In this document: positions 25,339 through 33,505 of the stretch, in pieces
Layout of the letters: each line of letters opens with the position of its first letter
Numbering within the stretch: the first letter of the stretch is position 1
Assembly: GCF_022095615.2 (NCBI RefSeq)
Contig: NZ_CP155559.1
Location: forward strand, 4,927,501 to 4,991,500
Reading direction: 5' to 3'
Length of the DNA stretch: 64,000 bases
Origin: Bacillus thuringiensis
GTDB taxonomy: Bacteria; Bacillota; Bacilli; Bacillales; Bacillaceae_G
Notes under the pieces: generated by a model
What the model saw: the letters and a program-made list of their open reading frames with translations, nothing else
Database searches by the model: none
Told to the model about the DNA's origin: nothing
Position numbers and translations under genes: made by a program

Positions 25339-26373
25339 TCACTTCTGAGAGAGACGCTGTCTATTCCATATCTCGATTATTCCGCTATTTGATATATTTT
25401 TGTTTGTTCTTCTAACCGGCTGTCCTTCTATTTCTTGCTCATTCTTCGCAAACATCGTTGGTACGCCAAACGAAACCTTCTCTAAAATGTGACCCGCTTC
25501 TTCTGATAAACAATAATCAATAAATAAATCCGCAATAATACCATTCGGTGCACGTTTTAGTTTCGAAATCGCATTAACAGATAACCCTGTTTGCTCAGGT
25601 ACAATACTTACAATTGGAAAGCCTTGTTTTTGAAGCATTCTCTGGTCTCCCATGAAATTGATGCCTATCATATACTCACCACTCGCAACTAGCTCTACTG
25701 GTATGTAACCATTCACCGTTACTTCACCAATTTGTCCTGCGAGTTTCTTAACATATTCCTTCGCTTCCTCTTCACCTACAGTATCAATGAGTGATTGAAA
25801 AAACGTATATGCTGTTCCTGAGACATTTGGATCTGGCATTACAATCTTTCCCTTATATACTGGATTTAATAAATCTTGCCACCTTGATGGATAAGAAAGT
25901 CCGAGCGGTGCTATTTCTTCATTCCACCGCTCTTTATTGATCGCAATTGCCAGTTTCTCCACTTCATAACCGTACCAATAACCGTCTTTATCTTTAACAG
26001 TTTTTGAAATACGGTTCGCATGCTGACTCGTAACAGGAATAGATAGATTTTTTTGCTTCATCATTTGATGCGCGTCTACCGTACCGCCAATAATAATATC
26101 CGCTTTCGGATTTCCAGCTTCCTCTTCTACCCTCCGAAGAAGCTCTTCTGTCGAAAGACGAATAAATTCATACGTACAGCCGCGTGGTTTACAAAATGAT
26201 GACAGCAAAGCTTCACCCACTTCCTCACGAGCTGCTACATACGCAACAAGATGACGATCATCCAAAATAGGGAGACCACTTTTATTATATTTAATAGAGG
26301 TTGTATCTCGAGAGCAACTAGACATCGCTCCTCCAATTACTAGCAAAAAGAAGAAAAAGGCTATCTTTCTCAT
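25339..26373 (-). CDS. Binding-protein-like lipoprotein, organophosphate/phosphate sensor candidate
   Basis: A 344-residue exported protein with a lipobox-like end of the signal peptide (AMSSC, Cys19), then a type 2 periplasmic-binding fold with segments such as IIGGTVDAHQMM and VMPDPNVSGTAYTFFQSL, typical of the iron/spermidine-binding superfamily that includes PgtC and HptA. No ABC permease or ATPase is nearby, so it probably senses ligand for the adjacent histidine kinase rather than feeding an importer. It overlaps the upstream gene by 4 bases (ATGA). Confidence 0.75.
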   Translation of the reverse strand: MRKIAFFFFLLVIGGAMSSCSRDTTSIKYNKSGLPILDDRHLVAYVAAREEVGEALLSSFCKPRGCTYEFIRLSTEELLRRVEEEAGNPKADIIIGGTVDAHQMMKQKNLSIPVTSQHANRISKTVKDKDGYWYGYEVEKLAIAINKERWNEEIAPLGLSYPSRWQDLLNPVYKGKIVMPDPNVSGTAYTFFQSLIDTVGEEEAKEYVKKLAGQIGEVTVNGYIPVELVASGEYMIGINFMGDQRMLQKQGFPIVSIVPEQTGLSVNAISKLKRAPNGIIADLFIDYCLSEEAGHILEKVSFGVPTMFAKNEQEIEGQPVRRTNKNISNSGIIEIWNRQRLSQK

Positions 26374-27152
26374 GACACATTCTCCTTTACAAATAAATTT
26401 GCGAGGGAGCTTTTCATATACATGACATTCCCATTATTATCACCGAGATATTGCACAACAAAGTACGATGGATATACAGAAATAGTAAGAATGTCTTCTC
26501 GCTCATTCTTTATACGCTTCCCTGTTTTATAAGCGGTAATATAAGCAATCGGTTCATTCTGTGATTGTAACAATTTCTGTATTTCTCCGTAATCTGTAAT
26601 TTGCTTTGCGTACCGAATCGAATCAAGTATGTGCGTAAGATTCATCGCACGTTCTACATCACCTTGGCGTACTATAACATCCTGCGCTGACGCAAAAAAA
26701 TCACTAATACGTTCTGGTGTGTAATACAGGCTTAACAAATACGTTTGAAATGCTGAAATCATTGGGTCCGTACCATTCTTTCCGTACATATCAGCCCCGT
26801 ACTGGAACAAGTCACCTACTGCAAAAGTACGTTTATGTCCATTCAAGTACGTTACTTCTCCAGTAAATACTTGTTCTTGATTCTTAGCTTCTCTCGGTTC
26901 TATTTGAATTCGGTCAAAGAATGAAACAACCGTATGCAAACGAACTTCATCCGTTATAACAATTTCTCCCCACTTTTCATGCCTAACTTTCATTTCAGTA
27001 GGCAGGGATTCATTCACTCTTTGTAAAACAGTTTGTTTGTCATTCACTATGGTGATTCGATTATATATTTGCTTCTCCATCACATAAAACAAAATAAGAG
27101 AAACGATTATACAAAGGACAAACATAAGAATTTGAAATGATAGCCTTTTCAT
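26370..27152 (-). CDS. Membrane-anchored extracytoplasmic protein of unknown function
   Basis: A 260-residue protein with one N-terminal membrane segment (about 6-24) and an outside alpha/beta domain. I do not recognise a conserved catalytic motif; it may belong to a Bacillus-restricted DUF family. It lies between the histidine kinase gene and the lipoprotein gene and overlaps the latter. Its position mirrors the third sensory component in the pgtABC and hpt systems, so it may take part in ligand sensing with the lipoprotein and the kinase. That is context inference only. Confidence 0.65.
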   Translation of the reverse strand: MKRLSFQILMFVLCIIVSLILFYVMEKQIYNRITIVNDKQTVLQRVNESLPTEMKVRHEKWGEIVITDEVRLHTVVSFFDRIQIEPREAKNQEQVFTGEVTYLNGHKRTFAVGDLFQYGADMYGKNGTDPMISAFQTYLLSLYYTPERISDFFASAQDVIVRQGDVERAMNLTHILDSIRYAKQITDYGEIQKLLQSQNEPIAYITAYKTGKRIKNEREDILTISVYPSYFVVQYLGDNNGNVMYMKSSLANLFVKENVS

Positions 27153-27218
27153 TTCTGCCTACCTCCAAGATAAAAAAACGTTGTTTCGAAAATACCGCAT
27201 AATTGTTTCATAAATGTA

Positions 27219-28649
27219 TCATTTAACCGCTTTCAAGTTTTTTATATCTTCCATCCGTCTCGGAAGCAAGAATGTAATAAATATCGTAGTACCTATTTCT
27301 TCACTACTCTCAATCCGCATACTTCCGCCCTGTTTATTCATAATCTCCTGACAAATATACAAACCGTAACCATTCCCGTAACTAGAAGGAAGTACCTTCC
27401 CTTCTGGCGATTCATTCCACTCTGCAAGCACACCTTCATCTATACCAATGCCATCATCATGAACAAAAACCTTCGCCTCACGTTCATTTACAATTACATT
27501 CATACGAATTTGCGTAGCATCGCTATATTTTATCGCATTATCCAGCACGTTTAAGAATATCTGTTTCGTCTTATCGAAGTCCGCAACAACATGCACATCT
27601 GTTAACTCATTTATAACTTCAATCTCAAATTTCTGCAGGCGAGGTTTCACAATTGAAACTGCTTCTTCTGCTAATTCCTTTATATTCACAACTGTAGGTG
27701 ACACTTCAAACGTACTCTTCCCGTACTTTGAAGACTTAAGTAATTCCTCTACAAGTGATAATAAACGCTCACTTTCTACAGCTACATAACGCAGGCTCTC
27801 CTGTACATCTTCCTTCGCCTTTAACTTCGGAATTAAATCCACATAACCAATAATCGCCGTTAACGGTGTTTTCAGCTCATGCGTAATACGGTCTAAGAAA
27901 TCTTTCTGCTTCTCTTTCTCCTCTTTCAATTGCTTAATATGCAGTTCAATTCCATCGGCCATCGCATTAAAAGATGCCGAAAGCTGAGCAATTTCCACAT
28001 ATTCATTTAGCTCAATCTTGCTTTTATAATCCCCATTCGCAAGCCGTTGTGCCATTTGTCTTAACTGATCAATCGGCTTATGAAGAGACTTTGCCAATCG
28101 AATTGCAAAGAAAATACCCGTAGCTACGAGACAAAGAGACGTCATTAAGAACGTCCAACCAACATTTGTCAAAACTTCCTTCTCACCCGTTAATTCATTT
28201 ATGAAGCGAACACTTCCAATGACATCGTTTCCATAATAAACTGGGCTTGAAAACAAAAGAATTGGAGCTGGGTCTCCCTCTTCAAAAACATAAGACTTCT
28301 TCCCCTTCAAAGAGCTCCCAATATCAATGTTTCGATGAAGAAGTGCTCCTTTTTGTGTATCCGCAACAACATCTCCATTCTTTCCAATCATCTGTACACG
28401 GACATCCATGCGCTTCGCTAAATACGAAGCAATTAAAAGTGAATTCGGACCGAGCGTCTCTACCTCTGCTTCCTTCTCTAAATAATTCATCGTATAAATT
28501 TGTGCTTCTACACTTAACTTCTCTAAAGAATTTGCCGCGTTATGATACATATTCTTTTCTAACGTAATATAAACAACTGCGTACAAAAGAACAAAAATCG
28601 GGATTAACAGTCCCACTATTCCAAACACCATATTTCTTTTTAAAGACAT
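27219..28649 (-). CDS. Sensor histidine kinase of the organophosphate cluster
   Basis: A 476-residue kinase. It has TM1 (about 5-27), an extracytoplasmic sensing domain to about 165, TM2 (about 167-187), HAMP (about 188-240), HisKA with the phospho-acceptor in THELKTPLTAIIGY, and HATPase with N-box LNVLDNAIKYSD, G1 DDGIGI and G2 GNGYGLYI. I prefer the ATG at 28649, 11 bases after the regulator's stop, to a TTG at 28667 that overlaps it. It pairs with the OmpR-type regulator upstream and probably controls transporter expression. Confidence 0.85.
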   Translation of the reverse strand: MSLKRNMVFGIVGLLIPIFVLLYAVVYITLEKNMYHNAANSLEKLSVEAQIYTMNYLEKEAEVETLGPNSLLIASYLAKRMDVRVQMIGKNGDVVADTQKGALLHRNIDIGSSLKGKKSYVFEEGDPAPILLFSSPVYYGNDVIGSVRFINELTGEKEVLTNVGWTFLMTSLCLVATGIFFAIRLAKSLHKPIDQLRQMAQRLANGDYKSKIELNEYVEIAQLSASFNAMADGIELHIKQLKEEKEKQKDFLDRITHELKTPLTAIIGYVDLIPKLKAKEDVQESLRYVAVESERLLSLVEELLKSSKYGKSTFEVSPTVVNIKELAEEAVSIVKPRLQKFEIEVINELTDVHVVADFDKTKQIFLNVLDNAIKYSDATQIRMNVIVNEREAKVFVHDDGIGIDEGVLAEWNESPEGKVLPSSYGNGYGLYICQEIMNKQGGSMRIESSEEIGTTIFITFLLPRRMEDIKNLKAVK

Positions 28650-28660
28650 ACCATCACCAC

Positions 28661-29332
28661 TTAACAATCCAGTTTATAGCCAACGCCATAAATTGTCTTA
28701 ATATATTCCCCGCTACTCCCTAGCTTCTTCCGCAGTCTTTGCACCATAATATCAACCGCTCTCGTATTTCCGATATACTCAAACCCCCATACTTTCTCAA
28801 GTAACTCATCTCTCATAAATACACGTTGTGGATTGGAAACAAACAACTGACATAAATTAAACTCTCGGTACGTTAACTGAATTTCTTCTCCACTAACATG
28901 TACTTTTCTTTCCTTAGGACAAATGATTAACTCTCCAGCTCGAATAACCTCGTGGCTTACAGCGACCTCCTCTTTCTTCACACGCCTGCTCATATTCTTC
29001 ACACGAAGAATAAGCTCCGCATAATTGAAAGGCTTCGTCACATAATCATCCGCACCAAGCTGTAACCCAAGCAATTTATCATTCATCTGACTCTTTGCAG
29101 TTAACATGAGTACTGGAATATCCCTATTTTTCTCACGAAACAGACGAAGTAACTCATACCCATCTGTATCTGGAAGCATAACATCCAAAATCAATACATC
29201 TGGCCCTTCCTTCCATCTCTCTAAAGCTTCTCTCCCGTCAGCCGCAGTCAACACTTCGTATCCTTCCATCTCCAACTGCATCCGAATCAAATTACGAATA
29301 CTTGATTCATCATCAACTACAAGTATTTTCAT
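28661..29332 (-). CDS. OmpR-family response regulator of the organophosphate cluster
   Basis: A 223-residue regulator with an N-terminal receiver (acidic pocket DDES, phospho-acceptor in LILDVMLPD, Lys in VTKPFNYAE) and a C-terminal winged helix (TYREFNLCQLF, then NTRAVDIMVQRLRKKL). I took the ATG at 29332, preceded by GGAAGGAGGAG, not the 37-codon longer frame. An OmpR-type partner differs from the AraC-type HptR and the NtrC-type PgtA of comparable uptake systems, so this is an independent recruitment of a two-component pair. Confidence 0.9.
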   Translation of the reverse strand: MKILVVDDESSIRNLIRMQLEMEGYEVLTAADGREALERWKEGPDVLILDVMLPDTDGYELLRLFREKNRDIPVLMLTAKSQMNDKLLGLQLGADDYVTKPFNYAELILRVKNMSRRVKKEEVAVSHEVIRAGELIICPKERKVHVSGEEIQLTYREFNLCQLFVSNPQRVFMRDELLEKVWGFEYIGNTRAVDIMVQRLRKKLGSSGEYIKTIYGVGYKLDC

Positions 29333-29390
29333 TATTCTCCTCCTTCCATCCCGTATTATAGTACAGTTTAGTATAGCAAAAATCTTATAA

Positions 29391-29440
29391 AAAAAGAGAG
29401 GGTATTGTCGAACATATTTTGTCGACGATACCCTCTCTTT
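29391..29440 (-). terminator. Terminator of galE
   Basis: A 16-bp-class stem (GAGAGGGTATCGTCGA with TCGACAATACCCTCTC on the minus strand) is followed by TTTTTTTATA. It lies beyond the repeat fragment that abuts galE. Confidence 0.85.
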
Positions 29441-29450
29441 CACTTATTAT

Positions 29451-29510
29451 ATTTACCCCGCATTAACGGGCAGTGGGATGACTCCTCCACTGATTAAAAT
29501 TTCACTTTAT
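29451..29510 (-). repeat. Internally deleted bcr1-like repeat at the galE stop codon
   Basis: The copy keeps both ends of the full repeat. TTTACCCCGCATTAACGGGCAGT is present in opposite orientation relative to galE, and CCACTGATTAAAATTTCACTTTAT lies at the other side, but the ~100-base middle is missing. Its terminal TTTAT (29506-29510) contains the complement of the galE stop codon. Confidence 0.75.
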
Positions 29511-30499
29511 TTAGCATATCCATTAGGTTGCTTCTGATGCCAATTCCAAGCATGCTCAATGATTGTCTTCACATTTACATACTGAGGATCCCAACCTAAT
29601 TTCTCTTTCGCTTTCTGAGAAGAAGCAACTAAACGTGCTGGATCTCCCGCACGGCGCGGTGCAATTTCAGCAGGAATTTCATGATTTGTAACTTCACGAA
29701 CTGCATCAACGATTTCTTTTACACTGAAACCATTACCATTTCCTAAGTTATAAAAATCACTCTCTCCGCCGTTCTGTAAGTCTTTAAGCCCTAAGAAGTG
29801 AGCTGCCACTAAATCTTCAACATGAATATAATCACGGATACAAGTACCATCTGGTGTATTATAATCTTCACCAAACATCATAATCTTCTCACGTTGACCT
29901 AACGCCACTTGCAACACAAGTGGAATTAAATGTGTCTCTGGACGGTGGTCTTCCCCAATAATACCATTTGGAGTTGCACCAGCCACGTTAAAGTATCTGA
30001 AAATCTTGTAACGTAAATTAGAAGCTTGGCTATACCAATGAAGCATCTTCTCGATTGCTAACTTCGTTTCTCCATACGTATTCGTTGGATTTGTCATCGT
30101 TTCCTCAGTAATAAGTTCCACATCTACATCACCATACGCTGCCGCAGTAGAAGAGAAAATAAATTTATCTACCTTAAACTCATCCATTACCTCTAATAAG
30201 CAAAGTGCACCATACACATTGTTATTATAATATTGAAGAGGCTTCTCCATACTAACTCCAACTAAAGAATCAGCTGCGAAATGCATAACCGCCTCAATAT
30301 TTTCTTGTGTAAAAACATCTCTTAAAAATGCTTTATCACGAAGGTCGCCATTATAAAACTTCGCACCTTCCGTAATTGCATCCTCATGACCAGTTTGTAA
30401 GTTATCTACTACTACAACAGATAAACCTTCGTCTACTAATTTTTTCACAGCGTGAGAACCGATATAACCAGCTCCGCCGCAGATTAGAATTGAATTCAT
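29507..30499 (-). CDS. galE: UDP-glucose 4-epimerase
   Basis: A 330-residue short-chain dehydrogenase-type epimerase with NAD-binding GGAGYIGSH (8-16), the catalytic Ser in FSSTAAAYG, and Tyr142-x3-Lys146 in TYGETK. It interconverts UDP-glucose and UDP-galactose (possibly also the N-acetyl forms) for wall polymers. TAGGAGGAAG precedes the ATG. It is monocistronic between gene debris upstream and a repeat fragment downstream. Confidence 0.93.
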   Translation of the reverse strand: MNSILICGGAGYIGSHAVKKLVDEGLSVVVVDNLQTGHEDAITEGAKFYNGDLRDKAFLRDVFTQENIEAVMHFAADSLVGVSMEKPLQYYNNNVYGALCLLEVMDEFKVDKFIFSSTAAAYGDVDVELITEETMTNPTNTYGETKLAIEKMLHWYSQASNLRYKIFRYFNVAGATPNGIIGEDHRPETHLIPLVLQVALGQREKIMMFGEDYNTPDGTCIRDYIHVEDLVAAHFLGLKDLQNGGESDFYNLGNGNGFSVKEIVDAVREVTNHEIPAEIAPRRAGDPARLVASSQKAKEKLGWDPQYVNVKTIIEHAWNWHQKQPNGYAK

Positions 30500-30545
30500 T
30501 GTCTTCCTCCTACATATATTAGGATTTCTTATTCACTTACTTATT

Positions 30546-30579
30546 ATAAAAGGTATACGATTGCTCGTATACCTTTTGT
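30546..30579. terminator. Terminator hairpin between gene remnant and galE
   Basis: A perfect 13-bp stem (AAAAGGTATACGA with its complement) with a 4-base loop lies directly downstream of the remnant at 30589-30666. It is probably the old terminator of the lost gene. Confidence 0.8.
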
Positions 30580-30588
30580 GTACCTTTA

Positions 30589-30666
30589 TTACTTAGCAAC
30601 GAAATAATCTGTTACATATTGTGCCCAAACTTCGTGGCCTTTAGCACTTGAGAAACCGAATTCTGT
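30589..30666 (-). pseudogene. C-terminal remnant of a lost protein-coding gene
   Basis: Twenty-five codons encode a protein-like sequence ending GHEVWAQYVTDYFVAK, then a stop and a strong terminator. They are preceded in frame by a stop (30667-30669) and no start or ribosome binding site. This looks like the last piece of a deleted gene between the LCP gene and galE. The segment resembles the tail of a hydrolase or acyltransferase-like domain, but I cannot identify it. Confidence 0.55.
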
Positions 30667-30690
30667 CTAAAGGAGTTTGGTCATTACTTA

Positions 30691-31602
30691 TTACTTAGTT
30701 ACTTCAAGATGCGCTCTTAATTTATTCGTTAAATCTTGTTTTGCTGCATCTGGAACATAGTAGTACCAAATGCCATCAGCTGCCTTGTGACCATCACCTG
30801 GGATTTGGATATCCTCACTATTTTTCAAGCAATCTTTATAGTTCTTTTGCATATCAAACATTTGATCTTGCGTTAAGTTTGTCTTCACATTCTTTTGAAT
30901 TGCTGCTAATACATCTCCATAACCTGTTAAAGAAGAGAAGCTTGCACCTTTTTTGATAACACCTTGCATCACTTGACGTTGGCGCATCTGACGACCAAAG
31001 TCACCACGTGGATCTTGTTTACGCATACGTGTGAATGCTAGAGCTTGGTCACCTGTTAAATGAATATTCCCTTTCGCAAAATGATGTCCATCCTGCGTAA
31101 ATTCTAAATCATTAGTTACATCTACCCCACCGACTGCATCAACGATATCTTTAAAGCCTTCCATGTTCACTTCAATATAATAATTAATAGGAACATTTAA
31201 GAAATTTTCGACTGTCGCTACAGACATATCTACTCCGCCGAATGCATAAGCATGATTGATTTTATCGCTTTTACCTTTTCCAACAATTTCTGTATAAGTA
31301 TCACGAGGAATACTTACTGTTTTCATAGAGTTATTTTTAGGATTTAATGTAATTACCATTAAAGAGTCTGAACGCCCTTTATCATTACCACGCTCGTCTG
31401 CCCCTAGTAATAAAATTGACACTGGTTCACTCTTGCTAACTTTTTCTCCAACGTTACTGTTGTTTTGATCACGTTTTAAAGGTTGATGAACTTCCTTTAA
31501 TGTATTAGATACAGAAGAATATACATTATAGGCATAAACTCCTCCACCTATGATTAGTACTCCGAGAATACCGAGTACCCAAAATAAAATTTTCTTTTTC
31601 AT
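30691..31602 (-). CDS. LytR-CpsA-Psr (LCP) family wall-polymer ligase
   Basis: A 303-residue protein with an N-terminal membrane anchor (about 4-25) and the LCP domain. Conserved features are LLGADERGNDKGRSDSLMV, the arginine motif SIPRDTY, DKINHAYAFGG and AFTRMRKQDPRGDFGRQMRQ. LCP enzymes transfer teichoic acids and other anionic polymers from lipid carrier to peptidoglycan or protein. The gene is near the polymer synthesis and TagGH export genes in this window, so it may attach that product. B. cereus strains carry several paralogues. GAGGGTAAAGGT precedes the ATG. Confidence 0.9.
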   Translation of the reverse strand: MKKKILFWVLGILGVLIIGGGVYAYNVYSSVSNTLKEVHQPLKRDQNNSNVGEKVSKSEPVSILLLGADERGNDKGRSDSLMVITLNPKNNSMKTVSIPRDTYTEIVGKGKSDKINHAYAFGGVDMSVATVENFLNVPINYYIEVNMEGFKDIVDAVGGVDVTNDLEFTQDGHHFAKGNIHLTGDQALAFTRMRKQDPRGDFGRQMRQRQVMQGVIKKGASFSSLTGYGDVLAAIQKNVKTNLTQDQMFDMQKNYKDCLKNSEDIQIPGDGHKAADGIWYYYVPDAAKQDLTNKLRAHLEVTK

Positions 31603-31984
31603 ACCTTTACCCTCTTTATCAAAATTTAAAATAATATATCTATTTTTATACTCCCCACTATATTACATTATTCTTGATTAAAAATAAAAGATAAATTAAA
31701 AAGAGCAATTAGTATTTGCCATCAAAACAAGAAAAACTCCATCAATTCAATGATGAAGTTTTTTATTATCTTCTATATTCATATAAGTGTAATTTCCCCA
31801 TAAAACAAAAAGATCCACACTTCTAATTTCTAATTATTTTTCAGTTTGGCCATCCTCTCGCATTAAGATGGATTTTTTCTATATTTATATAAATCCCTTG
31901 TTCCACGCATATCAAAGAAAAATAACTTAACATTCAGACAATTAATATGAATGAACCCCTATGCATAGTACCTTTATCCCTTCA
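31603..31984. other. Intergenic stretch with a weak hairpin
   Basis: It holds the promoter side of the LCP gene and, at 31735-31762, a hairpin (AACTCCATCA with TGATGAAGTT) followed by T's on the plus strand and A's opposite, possibly the terminator of the small gene at 31985. No other coding frame or repeat was seen. Confidence 0.5.
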
Positions 31985-32182
31985 CTACTTTTCTCTGATA
32001 TACCAAATATCTTTTGAAATGTCTTTGCAGCTAACAGCTACATAGTCATCGTTCCAAACAAAATTACCCGATTTAAAAATTGCAATCATCCTTGGATTAT
32101 TTTGATATAAAAACATATCGCCATCTTTAAACTTTCCATTCTCATAATCATGTAAAACCTCATATAGCTTCACATTCATCAT
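31985..32182 (-). CDS. Small hypothetical protein (65 aa)
   Basis: A soluble 65-residue protein (MMNVKLYEVLHDYENGKFKDGDMF) with aromatic and acidic residues. It resembles small proteins often found in phages and integrative elements, but I recognise no family. An AAGAGA a few bases before the ATG is a weak ribosome binding site, and a second ATG follows at once. It is isolated by AT-rich gaps on both sides in a stretch that looks like accessory debris. Confidence 0.5.
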   Translation of the reverse strand: MMNVKLYEVLHDYENGKFKDGDMFLYQNNPRMIAIFKSGNFVWNDDYVAVSCKDISKDIWYIREK

Positions 32183-32494
32183 CTCTTTTTCTCTATTTTG
32201 ATAAACTCATTTTATATTTCTTTTACTAAAAAGTTGTGTTTTTCTTATGAAATCGCTGTGAACCTTTATAATTTTTTAAAAATCCTACCCTTATACACTT
32301 AACGGTTTAATTTATAAATTCCTACCTTTGCTTTATTCTTTCATCATGCTATAAATACCTGCAAATTTATATAAATTCCCTTCCTATTATTCCAATTTCC
32401 CCCTAACTTATTTAATAAAAACTCTTACTAATATTCTATAGTGTTACTACTACTAAACTTATTTGTTAAAAAAATCACATATTAATACTTGCAA
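32183..32494. other. AT-rich intergenic stretch
   Basis: More than 300 bases between the 65-aa gene and the fabZ terminator. I see no plausible coding frame, repeat or structured RNA in it. Confidence 0.5.
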
Positions 32495-32545
32495 ATAAAA
32501 TAGGTGGACACAAGGCTAAAAATTCAACCCGGTATCCACCTATCT
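32495..32545 (-). terminator. Terminator of fabZ
   Basis: ATAGGTGGA and TCCACCTAT form an outer stem with an inner partial stem, followed by TTTTATTT on the minus strand. Confidence 0.75.
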
Positions 32546-32568
32546 GTATAAAAAACATTTTACGTTTA

Positions 32569-33003
32569 CTATTCTTTTTTATCTCCAAGGGCGAACGTTA
32601 TTTCTGTCTCACAAGCAATTTCACCATCTACAGTAGCAATTGCTTTTCCTTTTCCAATCGCTCCACGTACACGTGTCATTTCAACTTCTAAACGAAGTTG
32701 GTCACCTGGACGGACTTGTCGTTTAAAACGGCAATTATCGATGCCTGCGAAGAATGCTAAACGGCCACGATTCTCCTCTTTCTTCAACATAGCAACAGCA
32801 CCAACTTGTGCTAACGCCTCTACAATTAAAACACCTGGCATTACAGGATAATCTGGAAAATGTCCATTAAAAAATTCTTCATTAGCTGTAACATTCTTTA
32901 TCCCAATAGCACGCTTTCCTTCTTCTACTTCTAAAACTTTATCCACTAGTAGAAATGGATAGCGATGAGGAATTATTTCTTTAATTTGTTGAATATCTAG
33001 CAT
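32569..33003 (-). CDS. fabZ: (3R)-hydroxyacyl-ACP dehydratase FabZ
   Basis: A 144-residue hotdog-fold enzyme of the type II fatty-acid synthase that dehydrates beta-hydroxyacyl-ACP. The catalytic His48 and Glu62 are in [20 protein letters not shown], and HRYPFLLVD is present near the N-terminus. AAGGAGAG lies 7 bases before the ATG. It stands alone with its own terminator, as in other bacilli. Confidence 0.95.
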
Positions 33004-33125
33004 ACACTTCTCTCCTTAAACAAGATTGGTCATACCACCGGAAGTTATACTATCATTATCCCATTTTAAATCTCATTTGTCATTATAAAAAAGGATTTCA
33101 AGATTTCTCTTCTAAATAAAAAAAT

Positions 33126-33183
33126 GTATACACTCTTTTCAATGTGTATTATCACTGACACGGAGGTTGAAAAGAGTGTATAC
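33126..33183. repeat. Perfect 17-bp inverted repeat
   Basis: GTATACACTCTTTTCAA (33126-33142) and its exact complement (33167-33183) flank a 24-base loop. On the minus strand the structure is followed by ATTTTTTTATTT, so it could terminate minus-strand transcription, yet no minus-strand gene lies between it and 33505. It may be an orphan terminator or the end of a lost element. Confidence 0.75.
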
Positions 33184-33409
33184 CCAAGTTAGGGAAAGGC
33201 AAATTATATCAAATATATTAAGCCTTAATGTCGTATTCAAGATTCATTATATATGACAAAAATAAGAAATTAAAACCTAATTTTCGACCTTTTTCGTATT
33301 AATTCCCCAATATTACTCAGGATTTCTCTATTTTCCTTACATTCTCTTAAATGTGATATTTAGAAATATGAATTTTAATAAAAAATCATTAAAATAAAGC
33401 AAAAAACGC

Positions 33410-33438
33410 TTGTAATAGAATTTACATAACTATATTAT
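33410..33438 (+). promoter_or_regulatory. SigA-type promoter of the SRPBCC gene
   Basis: TTGTAA (33410-33415) and TATTAT (33433-33438) are separated by 17 bases, about 70 bases before the ATG. Confidence 0.6.
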
Positions 33439-33505
33439 AATAAAATGAATGTGTGATTTTATTCTACTTATTCAAATACCTTTATTTTTAGAAAGGAATC
33501 CAAAA

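Larger units (their letters stand above)
33004..33505. other. Intergenic region with orphan hairpin and SRPBCC promoter
   Basis: This 502-base region holds the fabZ upstream sequence, the 17-bp inverted repeat and the promoter of the SRPBCC gene. Just after the repeat an open frame from TTG at 33167 runs about 28 codons with GGAGG before it, too short and unrecognisable to call. It may be a fragment of a lost gene. Confidence 0.5.

Noticed and set aside
28247..28567. 106-codon open frame opposite the histidine kinase gene
   Set aside because: It lies fully antisense to a well-supported kinase domain and has no protein-like signature.
31830..31885. Hairpin-like CCATC...GATGG followed by T's on the plus strand
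   Set aside because: The stem has only five pairs and no plus-strand gene precedes it.
33167..33253. Short frame starting TTG in the right arm of the 17-bp inverted repeat, with GGAGG upstream
   Set aside because: About 28 codons with no recognisable protein character; the GGAGG may be chance inside the loop. Mentioned only as a possible remnant.
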